Part shown: in pieces, positions 51,584-60,058 of the stretch
How positions within the stretch are numbered: the first letter of the stretch is position 1
Layout: each line of letters opens with the position of its first letter
Assembly (NCBI GenBank): GCA_021323655.1
Contig: JAJPKO010000041.1
Span: 37,191 to 101,190, forward strand
Direction: 5' to 3'
Origin: Acidobacteriaceae bacterium
Lineage (GTDB): Bacteria; Acidobacteriota; Terriglobia; Terriglobales; Acidobacteriaceae
Length of the DNA stretch: 64,000 nucleotides
Notes under the pieces: model-generated
Databases searched by the model: none
Told to the model about the DNA's origin: nothing
The model's input: the letters and a program-made list of their open reading frames with translations, nothing else
Translations under genes and position numbers: made by a program

Positions 51584-52264
51584 ATGGCTGCAGACGCACT
51601 ACGCATCCCCATCCCCACCCATGCCACGGCGCATGAGGCGGCGCGAGCGGTAAAATCCTCGCAGCGGATGCCAACAGAAGTTCGTGACCGGACCACCGAA
51701 GCAGAGCTGATTCGCGAAGCCCAGCAGGGCTCCCGCGCTGCCTTTGACATTCTGGTGCGTCAATATGATCAGGCGGTATTGCGATTGGCCCTGCACCTTA
51801 CGGGCTCTGAGCAGGATGCGCAGGACATCCATCAGGAGGCTTTTCTTAAGGCCTTCCGGTATATCGGGAATTTCCGGTTTGAGTGCTCGTTCTACACCTG
51901 GATCTACCGGATTGTGACCAACCTGTGTCTGGACCAGCTCAGGCGGCGCAAGTCGCGGCGCGAAGATCCGGCCGTCATGATTGACTCGTCGGGCGAGGAA
52001 ATGGACCTGCTCAGCAATGTGAGCGATGACCGCTCTATTGCCAATCCCGACCGCGAGCTGCAACGCAAGATTCTGGGCCAGAGCATTCAGGCGGCGCTTG
52101 AGAAGCTGACGCCACGAGAGCGCATGGTCTTTGAGTTGAAGCATTATCAAGGTCTTAAGCTCCGGACGATTGGAGAAATGCTGAATACCACGGAAGAGAC
52201 GGCAAAAAATACGCTCTTCCGGGCGACCAAGAAACTGAGGGCAAGTTTGGCAGAGATGCGATGA
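51584..52264 (+). CDS. ECF-type RNA polymerase sigma factor (RpoE-like)
   Basis: Extracytoplasmic-function sigma factor, 226 residues. Region 2 (about residues 60-125) has FDILVRQYDQAVLRLALHLTG and FKAFRYIGNFRFECSFYTWIYRIVTNLCLDQLRRRK, and region 4 (about 165-222) has LEKLTPRERMVFELKHYQGLKLRTIGEMLNTTEETAKNTLFRATKKL, a helix-turn-helix for -35 recognition. A 40-residue N-terminal extension precedes region 2. GGAG is 8 bases before the ATG. Followed by a zinc-finger anti-sigma factor and a PDZ protein, the usual arrangement for envelope-stress control. Confidence 0.92.
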   Translation: MAADALRIPIPTHATAHEAARAVKSSQRMPTEVRDRTTEAELIREAQQGSRAAFDILVRQYDQAVLRLALHLTGSEQDAQDIHQEAFLKAFRYIGNFRFECSFYTWIYRIVTNLCLDQLRRRKSRREDPAVMIDSSGEEMDLLSNVSDDRSIANPDRELQRKILGQSIQAALEKLTPRERMVFELKHYQGLKLRTIGEMLNTTEETAKNTLFRATKKLRASLAEMR

Positions 52265-52388
52265 ACCAAAACTGATTTCCCGTTCCCCAGAACGGCGTGG
52301 ACTTTCATTCAGAAGAGCACCAAGACTGGCATATAGCCAGCAGTAAGAAGCAAGCAGTACTTTTTCGAGGACAGTGGGTAAAAGGAAA

Positions 52389-53381
52389 ATGGACATGAAG
52401 TGCGACCTGGCCCAACAGTACATCGCCCTGGCGGTGTATGGAGAACTCTCCGACGACGCCAGCCACCAACTCGGGCAGCACCTGAAAGATTGCGAAGGCT
52501 GCCGGCATGAAATGGAAGCCGTCCGCGGCCTCCAGGCAGCCATGTCGCTCTATCCTGTCGAAGAACCTTCGCCGAGTTTCGTGGCCCGCGCGCGTATGCG
52601 TCTGGATGAGGCGCTGGACAGCATTCCGAACAGCGGCTGGCTGGAACGCATTGTCCAGCTTCTGGGCCGTGGAATGGGCCGCTTGCGCTCAGCGCCGGTC
52701 ATGGCCTCTTTGCTGCTGTTTGCCGGGGTTTCCATTGGCGGATACGGCGGGTATCGCGCCGGACTGAAGGCCCATTCGGCAGAAGAGGCAAAAGCCACTC
52801 CTGCTTCCGTGCAAACGCAGGTCGCCAGCGCTAATAATGACGACGCTCCTGTACAGATTGCGAATGTCAGCAGCATTACGCGCGACCCGAACTCAAATTT
52901 TGTAAAGGTCAGCTTTAATAAGCTTGTTCCGGAGACGCTGCAAGGCACTCCTGACGATCCTCGCATTCACCAGCTGTTGCTGCTCGGCACGCAGAACCCG
53001 GTAAATCCCGGCGTACGTGACGATTCTGTTGACCTTCTGGCAAACGAATGCCGTGCCGGGCGCCAGTGTGACGATGGCCGCGTACGCAATGCGCTGATGA
53101 TTGCTCTGCGGCATGACAAGAACGCCAACGTTCGCATGAAGGCCCTCGAAGGTCTGCAACCGTATATAGCGGAGGACATGCGTGTGCGCGATGCCGTGCT
53201 GGAGGCGCTCATGAAAGACTCCGATCCGCAGGTCCGCACACAGGCCATCAATCTTATCGAGCCGGTCGAAGCTGACTCAAGCGTGCGCGAGGTCTTACAT
53301 ACCGTGGCGATGCAGGACGACAGTCCGGAAATCCGGACGGCGTCGCGCCAGGTATTGCAGCAGCTGCCGCAGATTCAGTAA
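52389..53381 (+). CDS. Membrane anti-sigma factor with zinc finger and HEAT-like repeats
   Basis: A 330-residue anti-sigma factor. Seen: an N-terminal zinc-finger (zf-HC2) domain with Cys-x-...-HLKDCEGC (residues about 4-40), one transmembrane segment (about 110-130, PVMASLLLFAGVSIGGYGG), and a periplasmic part whose last 130 residues are HEAT-like helical repeats (DSVDLLANECRAGRQC, VRNALMIALRHDKNANVRMKALEGL, VRDAVLEALMKDSDPQVRTQAINLI, then VREVLHTVAMQDDSPEIRTASRQVL). It should hold the upstream sigma factor at the membrane until stress acts on the outer domain. Starts at 52389 or 52395 are both possible; AAGGA favours the latter. Confidence 0.88.
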   Translation: MDMKCDLAQQYIALAVYGELSDDASHQLGQHLKDCEGCRHEMEAVRGLQAAMSLYPVEEPSPSFVARARMRLDEALDSIPNSGWLERIVQLLGRGMGRLRSAPVMASLLLFAGVSIGGYGGYRAGLKAHSAEEAKATPASVQTQVASANNDDAPVQIANVSSITRDPNSNFVKVSFNKLVPETLQGTPDDPRIHQLLLLGTQNPVNPGVRDDSVDLLANECRAGRQCDDGRVRNALMIALRHDKNANVRMKALEGLQPYIAEDMRVRDAVLEALMKDSDPQVRTQAINLIEPVEADSSVREVLHTVAMQDDSPEIRTASRQVLQQLPQIQ

Positions 53382-53476
53382 AGTTCGGGTGCAGTCATCT
53401 CCGATTTCACCGGGTGTGACTTTTTCCACGGCGGGCAAGTCTTACATAGCAGTTAGTAAAAAATAAAGGCGGCTCT

Positions 53477-54559
53477 ATGAAACACTTTTCGAGGCTGGGC
53501 TGGACGATCCTCTTTGCGGGCGGGATAGCGCTTACCCTGGGCATGAATCCGGTCCTGGCACAACCTTCCAGCATCTTCGGCGATACGGCGGCTTATCTCG
53601 CGCACAGTTCTCAGGGCTATCTTGGTGTCGAGCTCCACGACATAGACAATGACCGTGCCAATACTCTTAAGCTCAAGGATGTGCATGGCGCTGAAGTGGT
53701 TACTGTGGACCACGACGGTCCTGCAAACAAGGCTGGTTTAAAGCCGCACGATGTCATCCTGGAAATGAACGGGCAGCGCGTGGAAGGCGTCGAACAATTG
53801 AAGCGCATGCTGCATGAAACTCCGGCGGGGCATACTGTCCACTTCATCGTGAGTCGCGACGGCCAGCAGAAGGAGATTTCCGTCGAGCTCGCGAACCGCT
53901 CCAAGGTAGAGGCCGAGGCCTGGTCCAAACACTTCAGTGTGCCTGATCCGGAAGAGGCCCCGTTGCCCGATGGCTTTCTGGCGCCGTCCACTTCGCATGG
54001 CTTTGGAAATGGCTTCTTTGGCGTCTTCACTGGGAACAGTCTCTATGTTGGCGCAGACGTGGACGTCATCAGCACCCAGCTCGCCAACTACTTTGGCGTG
54101 ACTGATGGAGCTGGTCTGCTGGTCAAGACGGTGGATGAGAACAGCCCTGCGGCGAACGCAGGACTGAAAGCGGGCGATGTGATCACCAAGGTGAACAACG
54201 AGCGCATGGCTTCGCGGTCCGACTGGTTCAAAGCACTCCACAGCAATCGCGGGAAGCAGGTGCAGCTGACCGTCATGCGCGACAAAAAAGAGCAGAAACT
54301 GACGATGCAGGCCGGAGGGCCGAAGAAAAAGGGAGAGATTGACTGGCCGTGCATGCTGCCTGACTCACAGCAGCTCACCGCGGAACTGAATCGTGATCTT
54401 GCCGGGATGGTTCCGCAAATCAGTCAGGCCATGGCAAAGAGCCTTGACGAGCAAAAGCTTTCTGAAGAGATACAGAAGCAGCTCAACTCGAAAGACTTCC
54501 AGAAAATGCAGCGGGACATGGAGCGATTGCAGGAGCATCTGGACCGCGAGATGTACTGA
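53477..54559 (+). CDS. Secreted protein with two PDZ domains
   Basis: A 360-residue periplasmic protein. Seen: a signal peptide (residues 1-28, ending VLAQPSS), a first PDZ domain (about 47-135, YLGVELHDID ... ANKAGLKPHDVILEMNGQ), a second PDZ domain (about 185-280, GLLVKTVDENSPAANAGLKAGDVITKVNN), and a C-terminal coiled coil (about 320-360). No protease domain is present, so unlike DegS/DegP it would bind peptide ends without cleaving. Downstream of the sigma/anti-sigma pair, 95 bases away, it may sense misfolded envelope proteins and feed into that circuit. Confidence 0.85.
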   Translation: MKHFSRLGWTILFAGGIALTLGMNPVLAQPSSIFGDTAAYLAHSSQGYLGVELHDIDNDRANTLKLKDVHGAEVVTVDHDGPANKAGLKPHDVILEMNGQRVEGVEQLKRMLHETPAGHTVHFIVSRDGQQKEISVELANRSKVEAEAWSKHFSVPDPEEAPLPDGFLAPSTSHGFGNGFFGVFTGNSLYVGADVDVISTQLANYFGVTDGAGLLVKTVDENSPAANAGLKAGDVITKVNNERMASRSDWFKALHSNRGKQVQLTVMRDKKEQKLTMQAGGPKKKGEIDWPCMLPDSQQLTAELNRDLAGMVPQISQAMAKSLDEQKLSEEIQKQLNSKDFQKMQRDMERLQEHLDREMY

Positions 54560-54627
54560 GTTTCAGCCTTTGATTTTTCTAATCCTGGCCATCTTCATCT
54601 GGGCAAGCGCTTGCTCATCCATGAGAG

Positions 54628-55872
54628 ATGAGCGCTTCCGGCACCACCTCTAACTCTTCCCTGACACCGCTACGCCCGCAGAATGCAGAGCGCTTCCGGT
54701 GCACCGGGCCTGATTGCGAAGACACCTGCTGCAAAAGCTGGAATATTTTCATCGACCGGGATACTTATAAGAAGTACCGCAACGCCTCAGAGAACCCGTT
54801 GCGCGTGCTGGCCGGGGCGGGCCTGAAACGGGTGAGCGGGGCCGATCCGCTTCGGTACGCAAGCATAAAGTTGAATCAGGAAGGCTTTTGCCCGTTCTTT
54901 TCTCCGGACCGGCTCTGCTCCATCCAGAAAGATTATGGCGAGGCGTGGCTCTCAAAGACCTGCGCACAGTATCCGCGATCGAGGAGCATTGTCGGTGGCG
55001 TGCAGGAAGAAACGCTCCTGCTCTCCTGTCCTGAGGCAGCGCGCCTGGTGCTGCTTGACCCGGAGTTCTTTGCAGTTTCTTCTGCACAGGGTCTGACGGA
55101 GCTTCCCCCTGGGATTGCGCCGCCTTCTCTTGTTCTTCTAGCGGCCATGCGAAATTTTTCCATTCTGCTGATCCGGGACCGGCGATACGCTCTTTGGGAG
55201 CGCCTCTTCCTGCTCAGCCTGCTCTGCAAGCGGCTGGAGGCGCTGATTGTGCAGAAGGCCGCGGAGCGAATCCCGCAGCTGCTGGCAGAGACGGTACAGG
55301 CAGTGGAAGGTGGCAGTCTGCAAGCGGTACTCCAGGCCGTTCCCTTGCGGACAGAGATCCAGGTAAAGGTCATGCTGGTCCTGCTGGATTCACTTCAGGC
55401 TCGCAGCCGGCATAACAAACGACTTGCCGAGTGTGTCCAGGATTTTGCGGCTGGCATAGGGTACGGCCAGAGTAAGATGGCTTCGGACCTGACAGAAAAT
55501 TACACCCAGGCCTTCCGACAGTGGTATGCTCCGTGGGTTGCCAGCCACGAGCATGTACTCGAAAATTACCTGATCAACTACGTTTTTGCGCATCTTTTCC
55601 CATTCGTGCCTCGAAGCGAAGAGCGCATGAGTCCGTGGCGTGAAGCAAGGTTGTTCTGTCTCCAATTTGGTCTCGTGCGAGGGCTGCTGGCAGGGATGGC
55701 AGGGCACTATTGCATGGAATTTTCTGTCGAGTGCGCTCTTAAGCTGATTCAGTCTTTTTCAAGGGAGGTGGAGCACAGCGCATCCTTTTTGCGCCGCGTG
55801 GACGACCTTCTGATCCACTATGGTTTGGACGGAAGCGATGGAGTGGCAGCTTTGCTTCGCGATCCCGCTTAG
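54628..55872 (+). CDS. FliB-like (lysine-N-methylase/YkgJ) cysteine-rich protein, orphan
   Basis: A 414-residue protein of the FliB family. Seen: the cysteine cluster FRCTGPDCEDTCCKSWNIFID near the N-terminus, FCPFFSPDRLCSIQKDYGEAWLSKTCAQYPRS, and CPEAARLVL; this CxxC/CxxxC arrangement is the metal or Fe-S site of flagellin lysine methylases. The C-terminal 220 residues are helical. No flagellin, chemotaxis or motility gene occurs in the window, so the substrate is unknown and the name lysine-N-methylase is by family only. It follows the PDZ gene after 68 bases. Confidence 0.8.
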   Translation: MSASGTTSNSSLTPLRPQNAERFRCTGPDCEDTCCKSWNIFIDRDTYKKYRNASENPLRVLAGAGLKRVSGADPLRYASIKLNQEGFCPFFSPDRLCSIQKDYGEAWLSKTCAQYPRSRSIVGGVQEETLLLSCPEAARLVLLDPEFFAVSSAQGLTELPPGIAPPSLVLLAAMRNFSILLIRDRRYALWERLFLLSLLCKRLEALIVQKAAERIPQLLAETVQAVEGGSLQAVLQAVPLRTEIQVKVMLVLLDSLQARSRHNKRLAECVQDFAAGIGYGQSKMASDLTENYTQAFRQWYAPWVASHEHVLENYLINYVFAHLFPFVPRSEERMSPWREARLFCLQFGLVRGLLAGMAGHYCMEFSVECALKLIQSFSREVEHSASFLRRVDDLLIHYGLDGSDGVAALLRDPA

Positions 55873-56315
55873 AGACTGAAGCGGGTGCTTATGAACTGCG
55901 TGAGGGGCCCCCTCCCCCTGGCGTGGGATCGTTTTCTTTATTTTCAATAACTTAGCGGGGGATTATCCCCTGCTAAATTACTGATTTTATGTGATTTAAC
56001 TCGTTTCTAGTGTTTTCAATAAGTTACGAGGGGGTCCCTTGCTTTTTGTTGTTTTCTCGAGGTCTTTTGAGGGAATATTTTGCTCTAGATTCAGGATAAC
56101 AAACTGGGCGAAAATAACCGGCACCAGCAGCCGGAAAATAAACGCCATGTTTTGTGTCACTTACTCGAAAGTGTCGCACGCAGGGGGCTTGACAAAAAAG
56201 TTTTCAACAGAACGCGACGGTCAGGAAAGCGAATCTCCCGTTAAGTTGTTGCTGATGCCTGTTCAACCTCGGCGGAACACCACTCCATCGGGATGATTCG
56301 CCTACTCGTATCTCC
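55873..56315. other. AT-richer gene-free stretch before the radical SAM gene
   Basis: A 443-base gap of distinctly higher AT content than its neighbours. It contains an imperfect 21-base direct repeat, a GC-rich inverted repeat near 55901-55915 (GAGGGGCCCCCTC), and a 9-base-pair hairpin at 55953-55975. A TTGACA stands at 56188 but has no good -10 partner. The only open frame (56039-56296, 85 codons) has no clear ribosome binding site and no recognisable features. I see no RNA gene. Confidence 0.6.
55941..56034. repeat. Imperfect 21-22 base direct repeat flanking a hairpin
   Basis: TTTTCAATAACTTAGCGGGGG (55941-55961) and TTTTCAATAAGTTACGAGGGGG (56013-56034) differ at 4 positions and lie 72 bases apart. 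Between them is a hairpin with stem TAGCGGGGG/CCCCTGCTA (55953-55975). This could be a regulatory or mobile-element footprint. Confidence 0.6.
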
Positions 56316-57362
56316 ATGTGCTTCAATAAGAAGAGCATGCCAGCAGCACGGGAAAAAAGCCTGAGATATCGCGTAAAAGCAGCCAGCCGCCGGGTGAGGG
56401 AACTGTCCCTGGTGGGGCACGCGCTACTTTCTACGCGGCATCCGGTGATGGCGCAGATTGTTCCCATGCGCCGCTGCAATTTGTCGTGCGCCTATTGCAA
56501 TGAGTATGACGAAGTGTCCAAGCCAGTGCCTATTGACGAGATGCTGCGACGCATTGATCATCTGGCGCGGCTGGGCACGAGCATCATTACCATTTCCGGG
56601 GGAGAGCCGCTGCTTCATCCGGAACTCGACCAGATCATCGCGCGCATTCGGCATCATGGCCGCCTTGCCGGGATGATCACGAACGGCTACCTTCTTGTTC
56701 CTGAGCGCATTCAGCGCCTGAACAAGGCCGGACTTGACCATCTTCAGATTTCGATTGATAACGTGCAGCCGGATGAAATCTCAAAGAAGAGCCTGAAGGT
56801 CCTCGATAAGAAGCTCCAGTGGCTCTCTGAATACGCTGACTTTCATGTGAACATCAACTCGGTTGTGGGCGGAGGCATCAAAAACCCACAGGATGCGCTC
56901 ACCATTGGCAGGCGCGCCCTGGAGCTCGGGTTTACCTCGACCATTGGCATTATTCATGACGGAGATGGGCAGCTGAAGCCGCTGGGCGGGGAAGAACGCG
57001 CTGTGTGGAATGAGATGCGGAGCTGGGAGAAGAAGAACTATTCGCAGTTCAACCACTTTCAGGAAGCGATTGCGAACGGGCAGCCGAACCAGTGGCGCTG
57101 CCGGGCGGGATCGCGTTACCTCTATATCTGTGAAGATGGGCTGGTCCACTACTGCTCACAGCAGCGGGGCCATCCGGGTAAGCCGCTGGCCGAATATACA
57201 AAACAGGACCTCCGGCGCGAATTCTATACAGAAAAAAGCTGCGCGCCGCACTGCACTATCAGTTGTGTGCACCAGGTTTCCTATATTGATCATTGGCGCG
57301 CGCCGCAGCGGCCCAACGCCACTCCGGGCAGTGCCGCCGGACTGGTCAACATTCAGCTTTAA
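56316..57362 (+). CDS. Radical SAM protein with SPASM-like C-terminal cysteines
   Basis: A 348-residue radical SAM enzyme. Seen: the iron-sulfur motif CNLSCAYC (residues 52-59, CxxxCxxC), SGGEPLLHPELDQII (SAM-binding glycine-rich site), and TNGYLL, then a C-terminal set of cysteines (WRCRAG, DGLVHYCSQQRG, CAPHCTISCVHQ) suggesting an auxiliary Fe-S cluster as in SPASM/twitch proteins. Start at 56316 is uncertain; an internal ATG at 56334 has AAGAAGAG upstream. The reaction is not deducible. It lies 136 bases upstream of two outer-membrane-type DUF481 genes. Confidence 0.85.
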   Translation: MCFNKKSMPAAREKSLRYRVKAASRRVRELSLVGHALLSTRHPVMAQIVPMRRCNLSCAYCNEYDEVSKPVPIDEMLRRIDHLARLGTSIITISGGEPLLHPELDQIIARIRHHGRLAGMITNGYLLVPERIQRLNKAGLDHLQISIDNVQPDEISKKSLKVLDKKLQWLSEYADFHVNINSVVGGGIKNPQDALTIGRRALELGFTSTIGIIHDGDGQLKPLGGEERAVWNEMRSWEKKNYSQFNHFQEAIANGQPNQWRCRAGSRYLYICEDGLVHYCSQQRGHPGKPLAEYTKQDLRREFYTEKSCAPHCTISCVHQVSYIDHWRAPQRPNATPGSAAGLVNIQL

Positions 57363-57498
57363 TATCTCTGCGGCGGTCCGTGCGCGAACATCATCATAGT
57401 GTTTCTTACTGCCCTTGACCTCGAGTTGCTGAGACTTACATCGTTTTTTGTGTTTCTGAACGACCGGTGTGAAATTTCTTTCTGAGTATGAGGTCCGT

Positions 57499-58704
57499 AT
57501 GCAATCTTTTTCTTTCCGTAAGAGCTGGCGTATGGTGTATGTCGCCATGGCAGCCGCTTTTCTTCTGTTTGGCGGAAGTTTCGCTCTCCATGCGCAATCG
57601 CAACAGCCCGATGTCGTGGTCTTCACCAACGGCGACCAGCTTTCAGGAAAGTTTGTCCGCGCCGTGGGAGACACAGTCGTTTTTCACTCTGACATTCTGG
57701 GCGACGTGAATATTGGGTGGAACAAAATCAAGGAGCTCCATACCGCGCAGAAAGTTGCCGTGCTGGAAAAAGGCGTGAAGATCAAAGACCGTCATCTTCC
57801 TGCTGATTTCCCTGTGGGCACGGCCTCGGTCCAGGGCCAGCAGATTTCCATTCAGTCCACGAATGCAAACATTGCGCCTATTCCGCTGAAGAATGCCCAG
57901 GTTGTGGTGGATGAGGCGACCTTCAACAAACAGTTCAACGGACACCCGGGATTTTTCCAGGGATGGAATGGAGGCGCTACGGCAGGTGCCACCATTGTTT
58001 CCGCCACGCAGAACCAGTACACATTTTCAGGCGCCTTGAATCTGGTCCGCGTTGTTCCCACGGTCAGCTGGCTTGATCCGCGCAACCGCACCACCATCAA
58101 CTACGCGCAGTCGTACGGAAAAATCACGCAGCCCTCCTACCGGCTGGCGGACGGTACTGTTGTTCCATCCAGCTTTACCAAGAGCTCTATTCTGCATGCA
58201 GATGCGGAGCGCGACGAATACTTTTCTCCACGGGTGTACGCGCTGGGCATGGTAGCTTTTGATCATAACTACAGCCAGAGCCTCGATCTCCAGCAGATCT
58301 ATGGCGGCGGCCTGGGCTGGACCCCCATCAAGGATGCGAAGCAGCAGCTCGATCTGAAGGCGACGGCACAATATGAGCGGCAGACATTCTTCAACGTCGT
58401 GCCTCCGGCAAAAGCAGAGATCAACCTGATTGCCTCAACCTTTGGCGCGAACTACAACCGCAAGTTGCCTGCTGGAATGGTCTTCAATCAGCAGCTTCTC
58501 TACATTCCCGGATGGAACAATCTGCACGCCTACTCTGTGACCGAGACAGATACGCTCAGCTTCCCCACCTATAAGAACCTGAGCTTCACGGTTGGGACTG
58601 TAGATTCTTACCTGAACGATCCGCCGGCGACCCTTCCGCCGACCAAGCGGAATTCGTTCCAGTTCATCATGGGCCTGACATACAACATCAGATCTTCCTA
58701 CTAG
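57499..58704 (+). CDS. DUF481 outer-membrane-type protein (first of a tandem pair)
   Basis: A 401-residue secreted protein. Seen: a signal peptide (about residues 1-32, ending FALHAQSQ), a short N-terminal module VFTNGDQLSGKFVRAVGDTVVFHSD resembling small beta-barrels, a central linker, and the DUF481 beta-barrel part (about 150-401, RTTINYAQSYGKIT, then HADAERDEYFSPRVYALG and NHNYSQSLDLQQIYGGG-like FDHNYSQSLDLQQIYGGGLG). C-terminus ends SSY, not Phe. DUF481 proteins are presumed outer-membrane or periplasmic; function unknown. GAGG is 5 bases before the ATG at 57499. Confidence 0.82.
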   Translation: MQSFSFRKSWRMVYVAMAAAFLLFGGSFALHAQSQQPDVVVFTNGDQLSGKFVRAVGDTVVFHSDILGDVNIGWNKIKELHTAQKVAVLEKGVKIKDRHLPADFPVGTASVQGQQISIQSTNANIAPIPLKNAQVVVDEATFNKQFNGHPGFFQGWNGGATAGATIVSATQNQYTFSGALNLVRVVPTVSWLDPRNRTTINYAQSYGKITQPSYRLADGTVVPSSFTKSSILHADAERDEYFSPRVYALGMVAFDHNYSQSLDLQQIYGGGLGWTPIKDAKQQLDLKATAQYERQTFFNVVPPAKAEINLIASTFGANYNRKLPAGMVFNQQLLYIPGWNNLHAYSVTETDTLSFPTYKNLSFTVGTVDSYLNDPPATLPPTKRNSFQFIMGLTYNIRSSY

Positions 58705-58718
58705 CAAGTTGGCGAGTG

Positions 58719-58748
58719 CCCATCCTTTCGCGGAAGCGAGAGGATGGG
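58719..58748 (+). terminator. Strong hairpin between the two DUF481 genes
   Basis: A 13-base-pair stem, CCCATCCTTTCGC (58719-58731) with GCGAGAGGATGGG (58736-58748), including one G-T wobble, capped by a GGAA tetraloop. Only a short pyrimidine-rich tail follows, so it may act as a partial terminator or an RNA-stabilising element that sets the ratio of the two genes. Confidence 0.5.
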
Positions 58749-58858
58749 ATTCGCTTTCACGCGTCCTCACCTTACTCCGCGCTACGATAAGAATTGGTTC
58801 TGCCTTCCCGTCACGGGAGTTCCATTCACACCCCACACATTCTAAGGAGTTGTGTTCT

Positions 58859-60058
58859 ATGCTTTTGCGGAAGCTGCTTTTCTTCTGCTCCATGCTGATG
58901 TTTGTTGCGCACTCATTTGGTGAAATGCCTTCTGGCAGCAGAAAAAAAGACAACTCGCCGCGTGATGTGATTGTTTTCTCAAATGGAGACCAGCTTACGG
59001 GAAAATTTCTTCGCGAAGTGAACAGGACGGTTGTCTTCCAGAGCGACATTGTGGGCGAGATCAACATTAAGTGGGACAAGATCAGCGAGCTGCGTACTTC
59101 AGGAAAGTTCGTCGTCCTCCGGCATGATGTTGGCGTACACACGATTCGCAACGCGTCACACCTTCCTCAAGGGACGATTACGGTCACCGATGCACAGATC
59201 CAGGTCCATCCGGATGAAGCGGGCGTGAGCGTTCCGGCTGTGCAGGTAAGCAAAGCGCAGTACATTGTGGACCAGCCCACCTTTGATAAGCAGCTGCGGG
59301 AAAACCCAAACTTCTTTACCGGATGGAACGGTTCGGCGACCGCTGGTGCGACGATCGTAAAGGCCACACAGGACCAGTACACCTTTACGGGAGCGATTTC
59401 ACTCTCGCGGGTTGTCCCTACTGTGTTGTGGCTGGACACGCGCAATCGAACCACCCTGAACTATTCGCAGTCATACGGAAGAATTACCGAGCCTGCTTAT
59501 GTCGCTTCCGATGGCTCGTTTGTGCCTGCAACCTATACGAAAAGCTCCATCTATCACGCTGATGCGGAGCGCGATGAATATTTCACTCCGCGCGTTTATG
59601 CGCTGGTGCAGACGGCCTTTGATCACAACTACAGCCAGGGGCTTTCTCTCCAACAGATTTATGGCAGCGGCTTTGGATGGACGGCCATCAAGCGGCCGAG
59701 CCAGGTCCTCGATGTGAAAGCGACGCTCCAGTACGAGAAGCAGGAGTTTTACGCGGGATCCAATGGCACGAACCAGAACCTGATTGGCTCGACCTTTGCC
59801 GGCAGTTATACGCTGAAGATGCCGAAGAGGGTTGTCTTCAGCCAGCAGATATCCTACCTGCCGGCCTATAACTATACGCGTGCTTATTCGGCGAACGAGT
59901 CGAACTCGCTCGTATTTCCGCTCTATAAAGACTTTAGTTTTTCGATAGGAACGAATGACAGTTATCTGAACGATCCTCCGCCAGCAGAGCCGCCTACACG
60001 GCGGAACTCGCTCCAGTTCACTTCGGGAGTAACTTATACGATTCGCTCGAAATACTAA
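58859..60058 (+). CDS. DUF481 outer-membrane-type protein (second of a tandem pair)
   Basis: A 399-residue paralogue of the preceding protein. Seen: a signal peptide (MLLRKLLFFCSMLMFVAHSFG), the same N-terminal module (VFSNGDQLTGKFLREVNRTVVFQSD), and the DUF481 region with RTTLNYSQSYGRIT, SSIYHADAERDEYFTPRVYAL, FDHNYSQGLSLQQIYGSGFGWT and SNDSYLNDPPPAEPP-like ends. The parallel order of motifs indicates tandem duplication. TAAGGAG is 8 bases before the ATG. Its stop overlaps the convergent TerC gene by 4 bases. Confidence 0.82.
   Translation: MLLRKLLFFCSMLMFVAHSFGEMPSGSRKKDNSPRDVIVFSNGDQLTGKFLREVNRTVVFQSDIVGEINIKWDKISELRTSGKFVVLRHDVGVHTIRNASHLPQGTITVTDAQIQVHPDEAGVSVPAVQVSKAQYIVDQPTFDKQLRENPNFFTGWNGSATAGATIVKATQDQYTFTGAISLSRVVPTVLWLDTRNRTTLNYSQSYGRITEPAYVASDGSFVPATYTKSSIYHADAERDEYFTPRVYALVQTAFDHNYSQGLSLQQIYGSGFGWTAIKRPSQVLDVKATLQYEKQEFYAGSNGTNQNLIGSTFAGSYTLKMPKRVVFSQQISYLPAYNYTRAYSANESNSLVFPLYKDFSFSIGTNDSYLNDPPPAEPPTRRNSLQFTSGVTYTIRSKY

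Noticed and set aside
55953..55975. Hairpin as a rho-independent terminator for the FliB-like gene
   Set aside because: No T-run follows on either strand; reported only as part of a repeat region.
56188..56216. TTGACA as a promoter for the radical SAM gene
   Set aside because: No acceptable -10 box at 16-18 bases.
56039..56296. 85-codon frame in the AT-rich gap
   Set aside because: No ribosome binding site, no domain and atypical composition; not called as a gene.
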